Assembly (NCBI RefSeq): GCF_000317475.1
Contig: NC_019729.1
Coordinates: 6,462,501-6,526,500 of the forward strand
Length of the DNA stretch: 64,000 nucleotides
Source of the DNA: Oscillatoria nigro-viridis PCC 7112
Lineage (GTDB): Bacteria > Cyanobacteriota > Cyanobacteriia > Cyanobacteriales > Microcoleaceae
Direction: 5' to 3'
The translations under genes and the position numbers were made by a program. Position 1 is the stretch's first letter; the number at the start of each line of letters is the position of its first letter. Under the pieces are notes generated by a model. The model was not told the DNA's origin and made no database searches. It saw only the letters and a list, made by a program, of their open reading frames with translations. This document shows, in pieces, positions 53,346-62,600 of this stretch.

Positions 53346-54826
53346 CAATGGCACTGAAAAAGTGAGCAAAAAAAATCTGTAAGGCAAGATATACATAGAT
53401 AATTGCCTTACAAACCAAAATATCTCTCTCCATTATGCCAAACCGTGCGTCTATTCTCAAACAACAATTTTTGCAGAGCGTTGCCTCACCTTGGGAGAAG
53501 CTGCTGCCAGATTCCTTAGTAGGTGAGCTTCTAGCGAATGAGAAGATCACCTACTACCAAAGCATCTACACACCGGTAGTCACCTTGTGGGCGATGGTAT
53601 CCCAGGTACTCGATCCCGACAAAAGTTTAAGTCAAGCCGTGAAGCGGATGAGTACGTGGCTGAGTGCAGCCAGAGCCAAGCCTCCTTCTTCAGACACCGG
53701 GGCATATAGTAAAGCGAGTTCGCGACTACCAGAAAAACTCGTTCAACAGTTAGTACCCATAGTCGCAGAGGCCCTAGAAAAGGAAGTTCCTCGCTTAACA
53801 ACAATGGTGTGGACGACGGGTGCGGGTATTAGACGGAACAACAGTATTGATGAGTGATACTGCTGCCAATCAAGCCGAGTATCCACAACACAGCAATCAA
53901 AAACCAGGGTGTGGATTTCCCATCGCTAAAATAGTGGTACTCTTTTCATTACTAACTGGGGCTGTGGTATCGGCTGTCATAGCATCCTTGGCAACCAGTG
54001 AGATTGTGATGAGCCGTTTGATTTATGCAGATTTAGTACCCGAAGATGTGATATTAGCCGATCAAGCTTATGGTAATTATGTCGATTTAGTTTTGGTAAA
54101 ACAGCAAGGAGCAGACGCTGTTTTCCGCAAAAATTATCTCCGTAAAACAGACTTTAGACGGGGAAAAAAGTTGGGAATTGGCGACCACAAAGTTGTCTGG
54201 AATAAACCCAAACAGTGTCCTAACCACATGACTTGTGAGGAATTTGAGGCATTGCCGTCTAGTTTCATCGTCCGGGAAGTATGCTTACGAATTAAGCGCC
54301 GCGGCTTCAGATCTGAGCGTATCATTATAGTGACAACATTAGTGGATGCCAAACGCTACACTGTTGAAAAATTGACTTCTTTATATGGGTTTCGTTGGTC
54401 GGCAGCAGAAGTCAATTTACGCTATCTCAAAACCACGTTAAAAATGGAGATGTTAACAGCTAAAACTCCGGTGATGGTGAGAAAAGAAATTTGGACACAC
54501 TTATTAGCTTACACTTTATTGCGTACTATTATGTGGCAGGCTGTATCTTCGTCAAAAAATACAGTTTTTGAACTCTCATTCCAATCAACTAGGCAGCAGT
54601 TTAATCTGTTATTGACGCTGTTGGCAACTACAGGAAAACGCCAACAGCGACAATGGCGTCAATTACTTTTGGAACAGGTGGCAACTAATTTACTCACGAT
54701 TCGACCTGAGCGTTCTGAACCTAGAGTTTTGAAACGCAGGCCGAAACCGTATCCTCGAATGCAGGAACCTCGTTCTGTCTTGAAAGCTAAACGGAGGGTG
54801 TGATTAAGCCTTTTTCAGTGCCATTG
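53346..54826 (+). mobile_element. IS4-family insertion sequence, 1481 bp, 10-bp target duplication
   Basis: Terminal inverted repeats CAATGGCACTGAAAAAG (53346-53362) and CTTTTTCAGTGCCATTG (54810-54826) match perfectly over 17 bases. GAGTAAAGTC is duplicated directly outside both ends (53336-53345 and 54827-54836). It has landed inside one of two copies of a TAAACGCCAGA...TAAAGTCCTCAC spacer repeat. Perfect ends point to a recent insertion. Confidence 0.95.
53435..54803 (+). pseudogene. IS4-family DDE transposase, frameshifted
   Basis: The first frame (53435-53857, 140 aa) and the second (53820-54803) overlap in a +1 relation. The first Asp region, VRVLDGTTVLMSDTAANQ, is in the second frame. 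Later parts give PEDVILADQAYGNY and YGFRWSAAEVNLRYLK, which includes the family Y-(2)-R-(3)-E-(6)-K signature. The shift must lie shortly before 53800; no A-run slippery site is seen there, so a true lesion is more likely than programmed frameshifting. Confidence 0.88.
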
Positions 54827-54875
54827 GAGTAAAGTCCTCACGACTAACGAAAGACGCCCAATTGCTCAACTCTCC

Positions 54876-55544
54876 TCAATCGCAAAGCAAACTCGGAGAA
54901 GTCAGCACAAAGACATCCCTGGTTCCCACTCCTTCAGATTCCGGTTTAATCGGTGTAGTAAAGTGGAAAAACTCGTGGTCGTTAACTAACAGCAATTCTC
55001 CCGGATGCAGAATTTTATTAAAAACAGGCTTCTCTTTTTTAGCCAAGTACAAATGCGTTTCCCCGCCTACAATATTAGTTCTGTCAACTGAGAAAATCCC
55101 GATAAAGTCTGTACCGTCTTGGTGAATGCCTTCCGGTGCGGGGTTGCCGAAATTGTTTGGCGAACAAGTTGTCCTGATTTGATGGATGCCGATTTCAGCT
55201 TCCGGGTGAATTTTGCAGGAATCGAAAAAAGCAAAAATCATCTGTTTGAAATTATCGAGGGCGATTAGCCGATCGTCCAATTCGGCAAATTCCCGCTTGA
55301 TATCACCCACTAGCGGATTGTATGTTTTGCTTTGATACAAATAGCCGTGAGGTAACTTAACTAACTCATTTCCGTTGACTGCAAACCGCGATAATCTTCT
55401 CGAACGATACTTACCTTTCACATAGGGATCGACAGGCATATCGTCAAAAAATTCCTTGAAACCTTCTAGCTTAATCGAGTTTACTTTTTTGAAAGTAAAC
55501 ATGAAGGCATAATCCAAATGAATGGATTCTAATACGGTTTTCAT
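54876..55544 (-). CDS. 2OG-Fe dioxygenase family protein
   Basis: A 222-aa protein of the family that includes L-isoleucine 4-hydroxylase. The iron site is HxD in EGIHQDGTDF plus the distal His in NDHEFFHFTTPI; the Arg for 2-oxoglutarate is likely in GTRDVFVLT. GGGAG lies 9 bases upstream of the ATG. Hydroxylates free amino acids in characterised relatives; substrate unknown. The IS4 element inserted 40 bases beyond its stop codon. Confidence 0.87.
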   Translation of the reverse strand: MKTVLESIHLDYAFMFTFKKVNSIKLEGFKEFFDDMPVDPYVKGKYRSRRLSRFAVNGNELVKLPHGYLYQSKTYNPLVGDIKREFAELDDRLIALDNFKQMIFAFFDSCKIHPEAEIGIHQIRTTCSPNNFGNPAPEGIHQDGTDFIGIFSVDRTNIVGGETHLYLAKKEKPVFNKILHPGELLLVNDHEFFHFTTPIKPESEGVGTRDVFVLTSPSLLCD

Positions 55545-55732
55545 AGATTTTACTCCCTGAAGCCTTGCTCCCCTCCCTAATTTTGCCTTGAGGAGGTGTA
55601 TGCTTCTACTCTAGCGCAGGATTTTTGTATGTGTCGTAAAAGGCACTACAAAAATTGCAAAGATATCGTAAAGCTTGCAAGATGAATCCGGGGGCTGGTT
55701 CTTCTTTTAATCCAAAATCCAAAATCTAAAAT

Positions 55733-56497
55733 CTAAAATCGATCGACTGCTTTCACCAGCGACTGACAGGCCCGCAGGAAAACGGCAACATCGACCCCAA
55801 GTGCGACGTACTGAACGCCAGCATCAATCCACTGCTGGGCGATTTCGGGGTTTTCGGCAAAAGTACCGGCGGCTTTGCCTGCTTTGCGGATGGTTTGCAC
55901 TGCCTCCTGCATCATGTCGATGACTCGGGGATCGCGGACTTGGCCGGGAATGCCGATCGACTGTGACAGATCGTAAGGCCCTAGAAAAATCACGTCCACC
56001 TCTGGCACAGTAACAATTTCTGCCAGGTTGTCGATGCCGCCTTTGCCTTCAACATGAATCACAACTAAGGATTCTTCGTTGAGTTTGTCAGTGATATTTG
56101 TACCTGCGGCGGTGTAAAGTCCTGCCCGCGTAGCGAAGGAAAGGCCTCGCGTGCCCAGAGGACTGTATTTAGCACTTTGGACAGCGGTTTCGGCATCGAT
56201 TTTGCTTTCAATTTGAGGTACTTGAACGCCTGCACTGCCGATGTCGAGAGCTCGTTGAATTTGCGGCCCGTCGTTTTTGCTGACGCGAACAATGGGTGCA
56301 ATTCCACTACAGTCGGCGGCGCGACACAAATCTTCAGCAGCAAGCGGGTGCAGGGGCCCGTGTTCCATGTCGATAACGGCAAAATCAAATCCAGCGTGAC
56401 CGCAGATTTCTATGAATGCGGGATAAGGGCAGTTCATAAATAAACCGAGGACTGTTTCGCCTTGTTTAATTTTTTGTTTCAGTTGGTTTTGACGCAT
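55733..56497 (-). CDS. HpcH/HpaI-type aldolase
   Basis: A 254-aa class II pyruvate aldolase. FDFAVIDMEHGPL, VRVSKNDGPQIQRALDIGSAGVQVPQIES and VIFLGPYDLSQSIGIPGQ are the family signatures, including the metal-binding Glu and Asp. Cleaves or forms 2-keto-4-hydroxy acids with pyruvate; the true substrate is not evident. A TCTAAAATC repeat lies just past the stop. Confidence 0.93.
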   Translation of the reverse strand: MRQNQLKQKIKQGETVLGLFMNCPYPAFIEICGHAGFDFAVIDMEHGPLHPLAAEDLCRAADCSGIAPIVRVSKNDGPQIQRALDIGSAGVQVPQIESKIDAETAVQSAKYSPLGTRGLSFATRAGLYTAAGTNITDKLNEESLVVIHVEGKGGIDNLAEIVTVPEVDVIFLGPYDLSQSIGIPGQVRDPRVIDMMQEAVQTIRKAGKAAGTFAENPEIAQQWIDAGVQYVALGVDVAVFLRACQSLVKAVDRF

Positions 56498-56586
56498 GGG
56501 TAATCCCGGAAAATTGATTTTTTTACAGCCGATGAAGCCAGATTGTTTTTAACAATACAGCTCAAATATTGTAGTGATGAATTACT

Positions 56587-57108
56587 TTATGTTAACAGAA
56601 CAGACAAAAATTTTGTTGCTGCTTTTGCTTCTATCTTAAAGGGAATCAAGCACAAAAGCCAGCCCACAATAAACATTCCTAAAATTGGTATAAATATCGC
56701 TCCCACGGATGGTTCTACTAACCAAGCAAATAAAGCAAACATTCCAATACTGCCCGTTGTCCACAGCCAAAGAATCATCAATCCTAGAACTATTTTATTT
56801 AAACTCATCCGAATTTTTATGTAACAACCGAAGTTTTGAGTATGGATATCTCCTTCTATAATTGGGATAAATAAATTGCGACCGATGATGATGCGATTAA
56901 TTTTGAATTTCTTGCCATAAATTGTTCCTTCATAGGGTTTTGCAGGTGGCGTGCCAAAGGGTAGAGTTACTCTAAAAAGTTGGGGATTAGTGACAACTTC
57001 GTCCACCCTAGACACAACTTCAGAAAAAGTTAAACTGGTGGTAATTGTTAAACTTTCAAAAGGAATCAATGACCTAAAGATTTTGACAATTTTGAGCATA
57101 AGTTTCAT
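56587..57108 (-). CDS. hypothetical protein with two membrane helices
   Basis: A 173-aa protein. The N-terminal half is soluble and beta-rich (FRVTLPFGTPPAKPYEGTIYG). Two hydrophobic helices lie at about 108-130 and 133-157. No family recognised. It is AT-rich and divergent from the FAD protein. Confidence 0.6.
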   Translation of the reverse strand: MKLMLKIVKIFRSLIPFESLTITTSLTFSEVVSRVDEVVTNPQLFRVTLPFGTPPAKPYEGTIYGKKFKINRIIIGRNLFIPIIEGDIHTQNFGCYIKIRMSLNKIVLGLMILWLWTTGSIGMFALFAWLVEPSVGAIFIPILGMFIVGWLLCLIPFKIEAKAATKFLSVLLT

Positions 57109-57215
57109 CCGGCAGATCGATAGTTTTTGCTGGTATTAATGCCTCTTCTCTAAAAAAGTTTTCCCTGACAACACCGCGAAATACCAGTATACTGCAAAAT
57201 AAACATTTAGATGGG

Positions 57216-59375
57216 ATGAGTGTTTTTCGCGCTATGTCAAAATTAATTCCACAATCTCCGATGAAACTTCGACAGTATCTATTTTTGCTCAAAGGTCGAT
57301 CGATCCTTAGCCTCACCTTGGGCATCATTTCCGCGATAGGGAGCATTTCCCCAGTATTTGCCGAACCTCCCCGCAATCCCGACTCTGCAGAAACTTGCGA
57401 CATTCTAGTAGCAGGCGGCGGGCTCGCAGGCGCTGCTACCGCTTACGAAGGTTTGCTGGCTGGGCGCACAGTTTGCCTTACTGAAATTACTGACTGGGTA
57501 GGCGGTCAAATTTCCTCCCAGGGAACTTCCGCACTCGATGAAAGAGAGACTCAGCGATCGCTCTTATTTTACCCCCGCGGCTACCTAGAATTGCGGCGGC
57601 GGATCGAGGAACATTACGGCCGGCTAAATCCCGGAGGCTGTTGGGTTAGCTATTCGTGTTTCATGCCCTACGACGGTCACAAAATTCTATTTAACATCTT
57701 GCAGGATGCCGCTAGAAAAGGTAAAGGCACGCTGAAATGGTTTCCCAATACAGTTATTAAAGAACTAGCAATTACTCCTGCTGTGGCGGGGAATGCAGTT
57801 GGGGGTCAACAAATTAAAAGTGCGATCGCCATTCAACACAAACCGGCCGCCAACACCCCACCACTCAACACCGAAACTCTTTCTCAAACTATCGAAGATG
57901 CCTATCGCTACGAAAATTCTCCGCGTTTTAATAAAACTATTATTCGGTTTATTCCTAAATCATCTGGAACCCCCCCTAACCCCAGAAGGGAGGGGAATTC
58001 CACAAGTTCCCCCCCTACTGCCAAAAGGGGGGGTGCTGATTGGTACGTTGTAGATGCCACTGAAACAGGGGAATTGATCGGACTTGCGGATGTTCCCTAC
58101 CGCCTCGGAATCGACCCGCGTTCCCCTCTGGAACCTTCCTCCCCCAGCCCCACCGGCGACGCTTACTGCACTCAAGGTTTTACCTACACCTTTGCGATGC
58201 AGGCAACGAAGGAACCGCAGCAGCATCAAGTGCCGTCTTTTTATCAACAATATGCTCCTTACTACAGCTACGAATTGCAGAGATTGGCCAGCTTTCCTTT
58301 AGTTTTCACCTACCGCCAAATCAGGAGCATGAGACCGGATCAAAAGCGACCTTCAGACCCGAAGCAATTCCCCATTTATCCGGGAGATATTTCAATGCAA
58401 AACTGGACTTGGGGCAATGACTATCGCCCCGGTTCTGCCCAGGATAATTTAATTTATACTCGCGAGCAGTTGGCAGAATCAGGTCAACTGCAACCGGGGG
58501 GATGGATGGGCGGTTTGCGAACGGAAACTTTGCGAAAGGGAGAGGAAAATGCCAAAGGATTTTTCTACTGGCTGGTAACAGGAACTACTGACTCGCAGCT
58601 AGGAGAGGGAGTCAAAAAGCCTAATCCAAACAATCGTTTTTTGAGCGGGTTGGATTCGCCGATGGGGACGGTGCACGGACTTTCTAAATATCCTTATATG
58701 CGGGAGGGCCGGCGCATTATTGGGCGGCCCAGTTTCAATCAGCCTCAAGGTTTTACGGTGTGGGAAGTTGATATGTCTCGCACTGACTTTACGGCTGATT
58801 TTTACCGCCAGAATTTGTCGGAGGAAGAGTATCGCAATTTGTGGTTGGCTGTGGGTGGTTTGAACGCGCCGGCTTTGGCTGTGGGAAGTCAATCTGTTGA
58901 GGATACAAAATCGCGATCGCGCGCTACGATTTATCCTGATTCTGTGGGTATCGGTCATTACGCGATCGACTTTCACCCCTGCATGACTAACAGTCCGCCG
59001 GAAGCACCGGGAAATACCGAACGGGAAGGCACTCGCAAAGGTCAAGGGCAAGCTTATCCCTTCCAAATTCCGCTGCGGGCAATGATTCCCCAGAAAATTG
59101 ACAATATGTTAGTGGCAGGTAAAAGTATTGCTGTTAGCCACACAGCGGCCGCTGCTTATCGAGTCCATTCTTTTGAATGGTCTGCCGGTGCGGCGGCGGG
59201 AGTTACGGCTGCTTTTTCCCTAGAAAAAGGGATTCTCCCTTATGAATTAGTGGACGAATTGCCGGCCCGCGAGCCAAACTTGGAAGTGTTGCAGTTGCGG
59301 TTGCAACAAAATGCCAATCCGATCGCCTTTCCGGGTACTTCTATTTTCAATAGTTCGTGGCAAAATTGGAAATAA
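57216..59375 (+). CDS. exported FAD-dependent oxidoreductase
   Basis: A 719-aa flavoprotein (FAD_oxidored type). After a signal-like N-terminus (hydrophobic about residues 25-48, ending SPVFAEPP) comes the FAD-binding CDILVAGGGLAGAATAYEGL. LVAGKSIAVSHTAAAAYRVH near the C-terminus is the second FAD-contact motif. Residues about 250-275 are an unusual Pro/Ser/Gly-rich insert encoded by a spacer-type repeat (57966-58034). Alternative start ATG six codons in. Substrate unknown. Confidence 0.88.
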   Translation: MSVFRAMSKLIPQSPMKLRQYLFLLKGRSILSLTLGIISAIGSISPVFAEPPRNPDSAETCDILVAGGGLAGAATAYEGLLAGRTVCLTEITDWVGGQISSQGTSALDERETQRSLLFYPRGYLELRRRIEEHYGRLNPGGCWVSYSCFMPYDGHKILFNILQDAARKGKGTLKWFPNTVIKELAITPAVAGNAVGGQQIKSAIAIQHKPAANTPPLNTETLSQTIEDAYRYENSPRFNKTIIRFIPKSSGTPPNPRREGNSTSSPPTAKRGGADWYVVDATETGELIGLADVPYRLGIDPRSPLEPSSPSPTGDAYCTQGFTYTFAMQATKEPQQHQVPSFYQQYAPYYSYELQRLASFPLVFTYRQIRSMRPDQKRPSDPKQFPIYPGDISMQNWTWGNDYRPGSAQDNLIYTREQLAESGQLQPGGWMGGLRTETLRKGEENAKGFFYWLVTGTTDSQLGEGVKKPNPNNRFLSGLDSPMGTVHGLSKYPYMREGRRIIGRPSFNQPQGFTVWEVDMSRTDFTADFYRQNLSEEEYRNLWLAVGGLNAPALAVGSQSVEDTKSRSRATIYPDSVGIGHYAIDFHPCMTNSPPEAPGNTEREGTRKGQGQAYPFQIPLRAMIPQKIDNMLVAGKSIAVSHTAAAAYRVHSFEWSAGAAAGVTAAFSLEKGILPYELVDELPAREPNLEVLQLRLQQNANPIAFPGTSIFNSSWQNWK
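57966..58034. repeat. G/C-run repeat inserted in-frame in the FAD gene
   Basis: GGAACCCCCCCTAACCCC, GAAGGGAGGGGAATTCC, TTCCCCCCCTACTGCC and AAAAGGGGGGGT alternate, like the CCCCCTAACCCCC...GGGGGG repeats of cyanobacterial spacers. It keeps the reading frame and encodes SGTPPNPRREGNSTS then SPPTAKRGG. Confidence 0.75.
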
Positions 59376-59667
59376 TTGCATTTGGTAATCTGTAGTGCGG
59401 GCATCCTGCCCGCCACACAATAAAATTCACTCTTTGTGGAACAGCGTGGAACAGGCTTCCAGCCCTGTTCCTGACACCCCACAATTAACTGGTTACCAAG
59501 AATAGTTTGCTAACCAGTATAAAATAACCAACTACAAAGTAGCTGATAAACAGCTATTTGTCATCCATCTTTCGATAGAAGCAATCAAACACTGCTTTAG
59601 TCGGATAATATCAATAATCTCAAAAATATTCCCCCCTTCCCCTTCAAACTCGTCAAAGGTAACGGTC
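59376..59667. other. spacer upstream of the giant histidine kinase
   Basis: Contains GGCATCCTGCCCGCC and GGAACAGGCTTCCAGCCCTGTTCC palindromic repeats near 59400-59470. The second half is AT-rich and likely holds the promoter. No gene. Confidence 0.5.
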
Positions 59668-62600
59668 ATGTCAACTGCACAGATAACAACCCCCAATTCC
59701 AATAATGGTTATGCCAAACAGTTACTCAGAACCTTAGTGGCAGTCAAAAAAGGGGACTTTTCAGTTCGGATGCCCATAGACCAGACCGGTCTAGCGGGGA
59801 AAATTGCTGACGAACTGAACGAAATTATCGAGCTCAATGAGAGAATGGCGGCCGAACTCGATCGGATCGGCACAGTTGTCGGTAAAGAAGGCAAAATCGC
59901 CCAGCGGGCCACCATCGGCAGCGCCGAGGGGTCATGGGCAGCTAGCGTCAATTCTGTCAATACCTTAATTACAGATTTAGTGCAACCAACCTCTGAAACC
60001 GCCAGAGTAATTCGGGCCGTAGCAAAAGGAGATTTATCGCAAACTATCGCCTTAGAAATAGAAGACAGACCCCTCAAAGGAGAATTCCTCCAAACAGCGC
60101 AAATTGTTAACACAATGGTAGACCAGTTGAGCTCCTTTGCGTCTGAAGTAACGCGGGTTGCTAGGGAAGTAGGAACCGAAGGGAAATTAGGCGTGCAAGC
60201 TGAAGTACGGGGAGTTGCAGGAACCTGGAAAGATTTAACGGATTCAGTTAACTCGATGGCGGGGAATTTAACAGCCCAAGTCCGCAACATTGCGGAAGTA
60301 ACAACGGCTGTGGCAAATGGCGATTTATCCAAGAAAATTACCGTAGATGTCAAAGGCGAAATTCTCGAACTGAAAAACACGATTAACATCATGGTGGATC
60401 AGTTGAGTTCCTTCGCATCTGAAGTAACACGGGTGGCTAGAGAAGTGGGAACGGAAGGTCAATTAGGCGTACAAGCTGAAGTCAGGGGAGTTGCAGGAAC
60501 CTGGAAAGATTTAACGGATTCAGTTAACTCGATGGCCGGTAATCTTACCGCACAAGTACGGAACATTGCGGAAGTGACAACCGCTGTGGCAAATGGCGAC
60601 TTATCTAAAAAAATTACTGTAGATGTTAAAGGTGAAATTCTGGAGTTAAAAAACACGATTAACATCATGGTGGATCAGTTAAATTCCTTCGCATCTGAAG
60701 TAACGCGGGTGGCGAGAGAAGTAGGTTCCGAAGGCAAACTCGGCGGTCAAGCAGAAGTTAAAGGAGTTGCCGGAACTTGGAAGGATTTAACTGATAGCGT
60801 TAACTTCATGGCAGGCAGTTTGACAGCACAAGTGCGGAACATCGCTGAAGTGACAACCGCTGTGGCAAAGGGCGATTTATCCAAGAAAATTACTGTAGAT
60901 GTTAAAGGGGAAATTCTCGAACTCAAAAACACCGTCAACACGATGGTTGACCAGTTAAATTCCTTCGCTTCTGAAGTAACCAGGGTGGCGAGGGAAGTGG
61001 GAACGGAAGGGAAATTAGGCGTACAAGCAGAAGTGCAGGAAGTTGCAGGAACTTGGAAAGATTTAACGGATTCAGTTAACTCAATGGCCGGGAATTTAAC
61101 AGCCCAAGTTCGCAACATTGCGGAAGTGACGACGGCTGTTGCTAACGGTGACTTATCTAAAAAAATTACGGTACAGGTTAAAGGCGAAATTTTAGAACTG
61201 AAAAACACCATTAACGTGATGGTAGATCAGCTTAATTCCTTCGCATCTGAGGTCACGCGGGTGGCGAGAGAAGTGGGCTCCGAAGGTAAACTCGGCGGTC
61301 AAGCAGATGTCCGAGGCGTAGCAGGAACTTGGAAGGATTTAACGGATTCAGTTAATTTTATGGCTGGTAGTTTGACAGAACAAGTACGGAATATTGCTGC
61401 TGTTACGACTGCTGTGGCTAATGGCGACTTGTCGAAGAAAATTACTGTAGATGTTAAAGGTGAAATTCTTGAACTCAAAAACACCGTCAACACGATGGTG
61501 GATCAATTAAATTCCTTTGCGTCGGAAGTAACTAGGGTTGCTAGGGAAGTAGGAACCGAAGGGAAATTAGGCGTGCAAGCTGAAGTACGGGGAGTTGCAG
61601 GAACCTGGAAAGATTTAACGGATTCAGTTAACTCGATGGCGGGGAATTTAACAGCCCAAGTCCGCAACATTGCTGAAGTGACAACGGCTGTGGCCAATGG
61701 CGATTTATCCAAGAAAATTACCGTAGATGTCAAAGGCGAAATTCTCGAACTGAAAAACACGATTAACATCATGGTGGATCAGTTGAGTTCCTTCGCATCT
61801 GAAGTAACACGGGTGGCGAGGGAAGTAGGAACGGAAGGTAAATTAGGCGTGCAAGCTTACGTGCGGGGTGTCGGGGGAACTTGGAAAGATTTAACTGATA
61901 ATGTTAACTTGATGGCGGGGAATTTGACAGCGCAGGTGCGGAATATTGCGGAAGTGACGAAAGCGGTAGCAAATGGGGATTTGTCTAAGAAAATTACCGT
62001 TGATGTCAAAGGCGAAATTCTTGAACTGAAAGACACTATTAACGTGATGGTGGATCAGCTTAATTCCTTCGCTTCTGAGGTGACGCGGGTGGCGCGGGAG
62101 GTGGGAACTGAGGGTAAATTGGGCGGTCAAGCTGAGGTGAAAGGAGTTGCGGGAACTTGGAAGGATTTAACCGACAATGTAAACTCGATGGCGGGAAATT
62201 TGACAGCGCAAGTGCGGGGTATTGCTAAAGTTGTGACGGCGGTGGCGAATGGCGATTTGAAGCGGAAATTAATGCTGGAAGCTAAGGGAGAAATTGCGAC
62301 TCTGGCAGATACGATTAATGAGATGATTGATACGCTGGCGACGTTTGCCGATCAAGTTAGTACGGTGGCGCGGGAGGTTGGCATTGAAGGGAAGTTAGGC
62401 GGTCAGGCGAAGGTTCCGGGCGCGGCGGGGACGTGGCGAGATTTGACGGATAATGTGAATGAATTGGCGGCGAATTTGACTACTCAGGTGCGCGCGATCG
62501 CCGAAGTGGCAATTGCTGTTACCCGAGGCGATTTAACGAGGTCAATTTCCGTCGCCGCTGAAGGAGAAGTTGCGATTGTTAAGGATAACATTAACCAGAT

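Noticed and set aside
53800..53860. Programmed frameshift in the IS4 transposase
   Set aside because: No slippery heptamer or A-run is visible at the overlap; simple indel damage is more likely.
59709..62130. Leftward open frames with near-identical repeated proteins
   Set aside because: They are antisense shadows of the HAMP repeat array; the rightward frame is continuous and has kinase domains.
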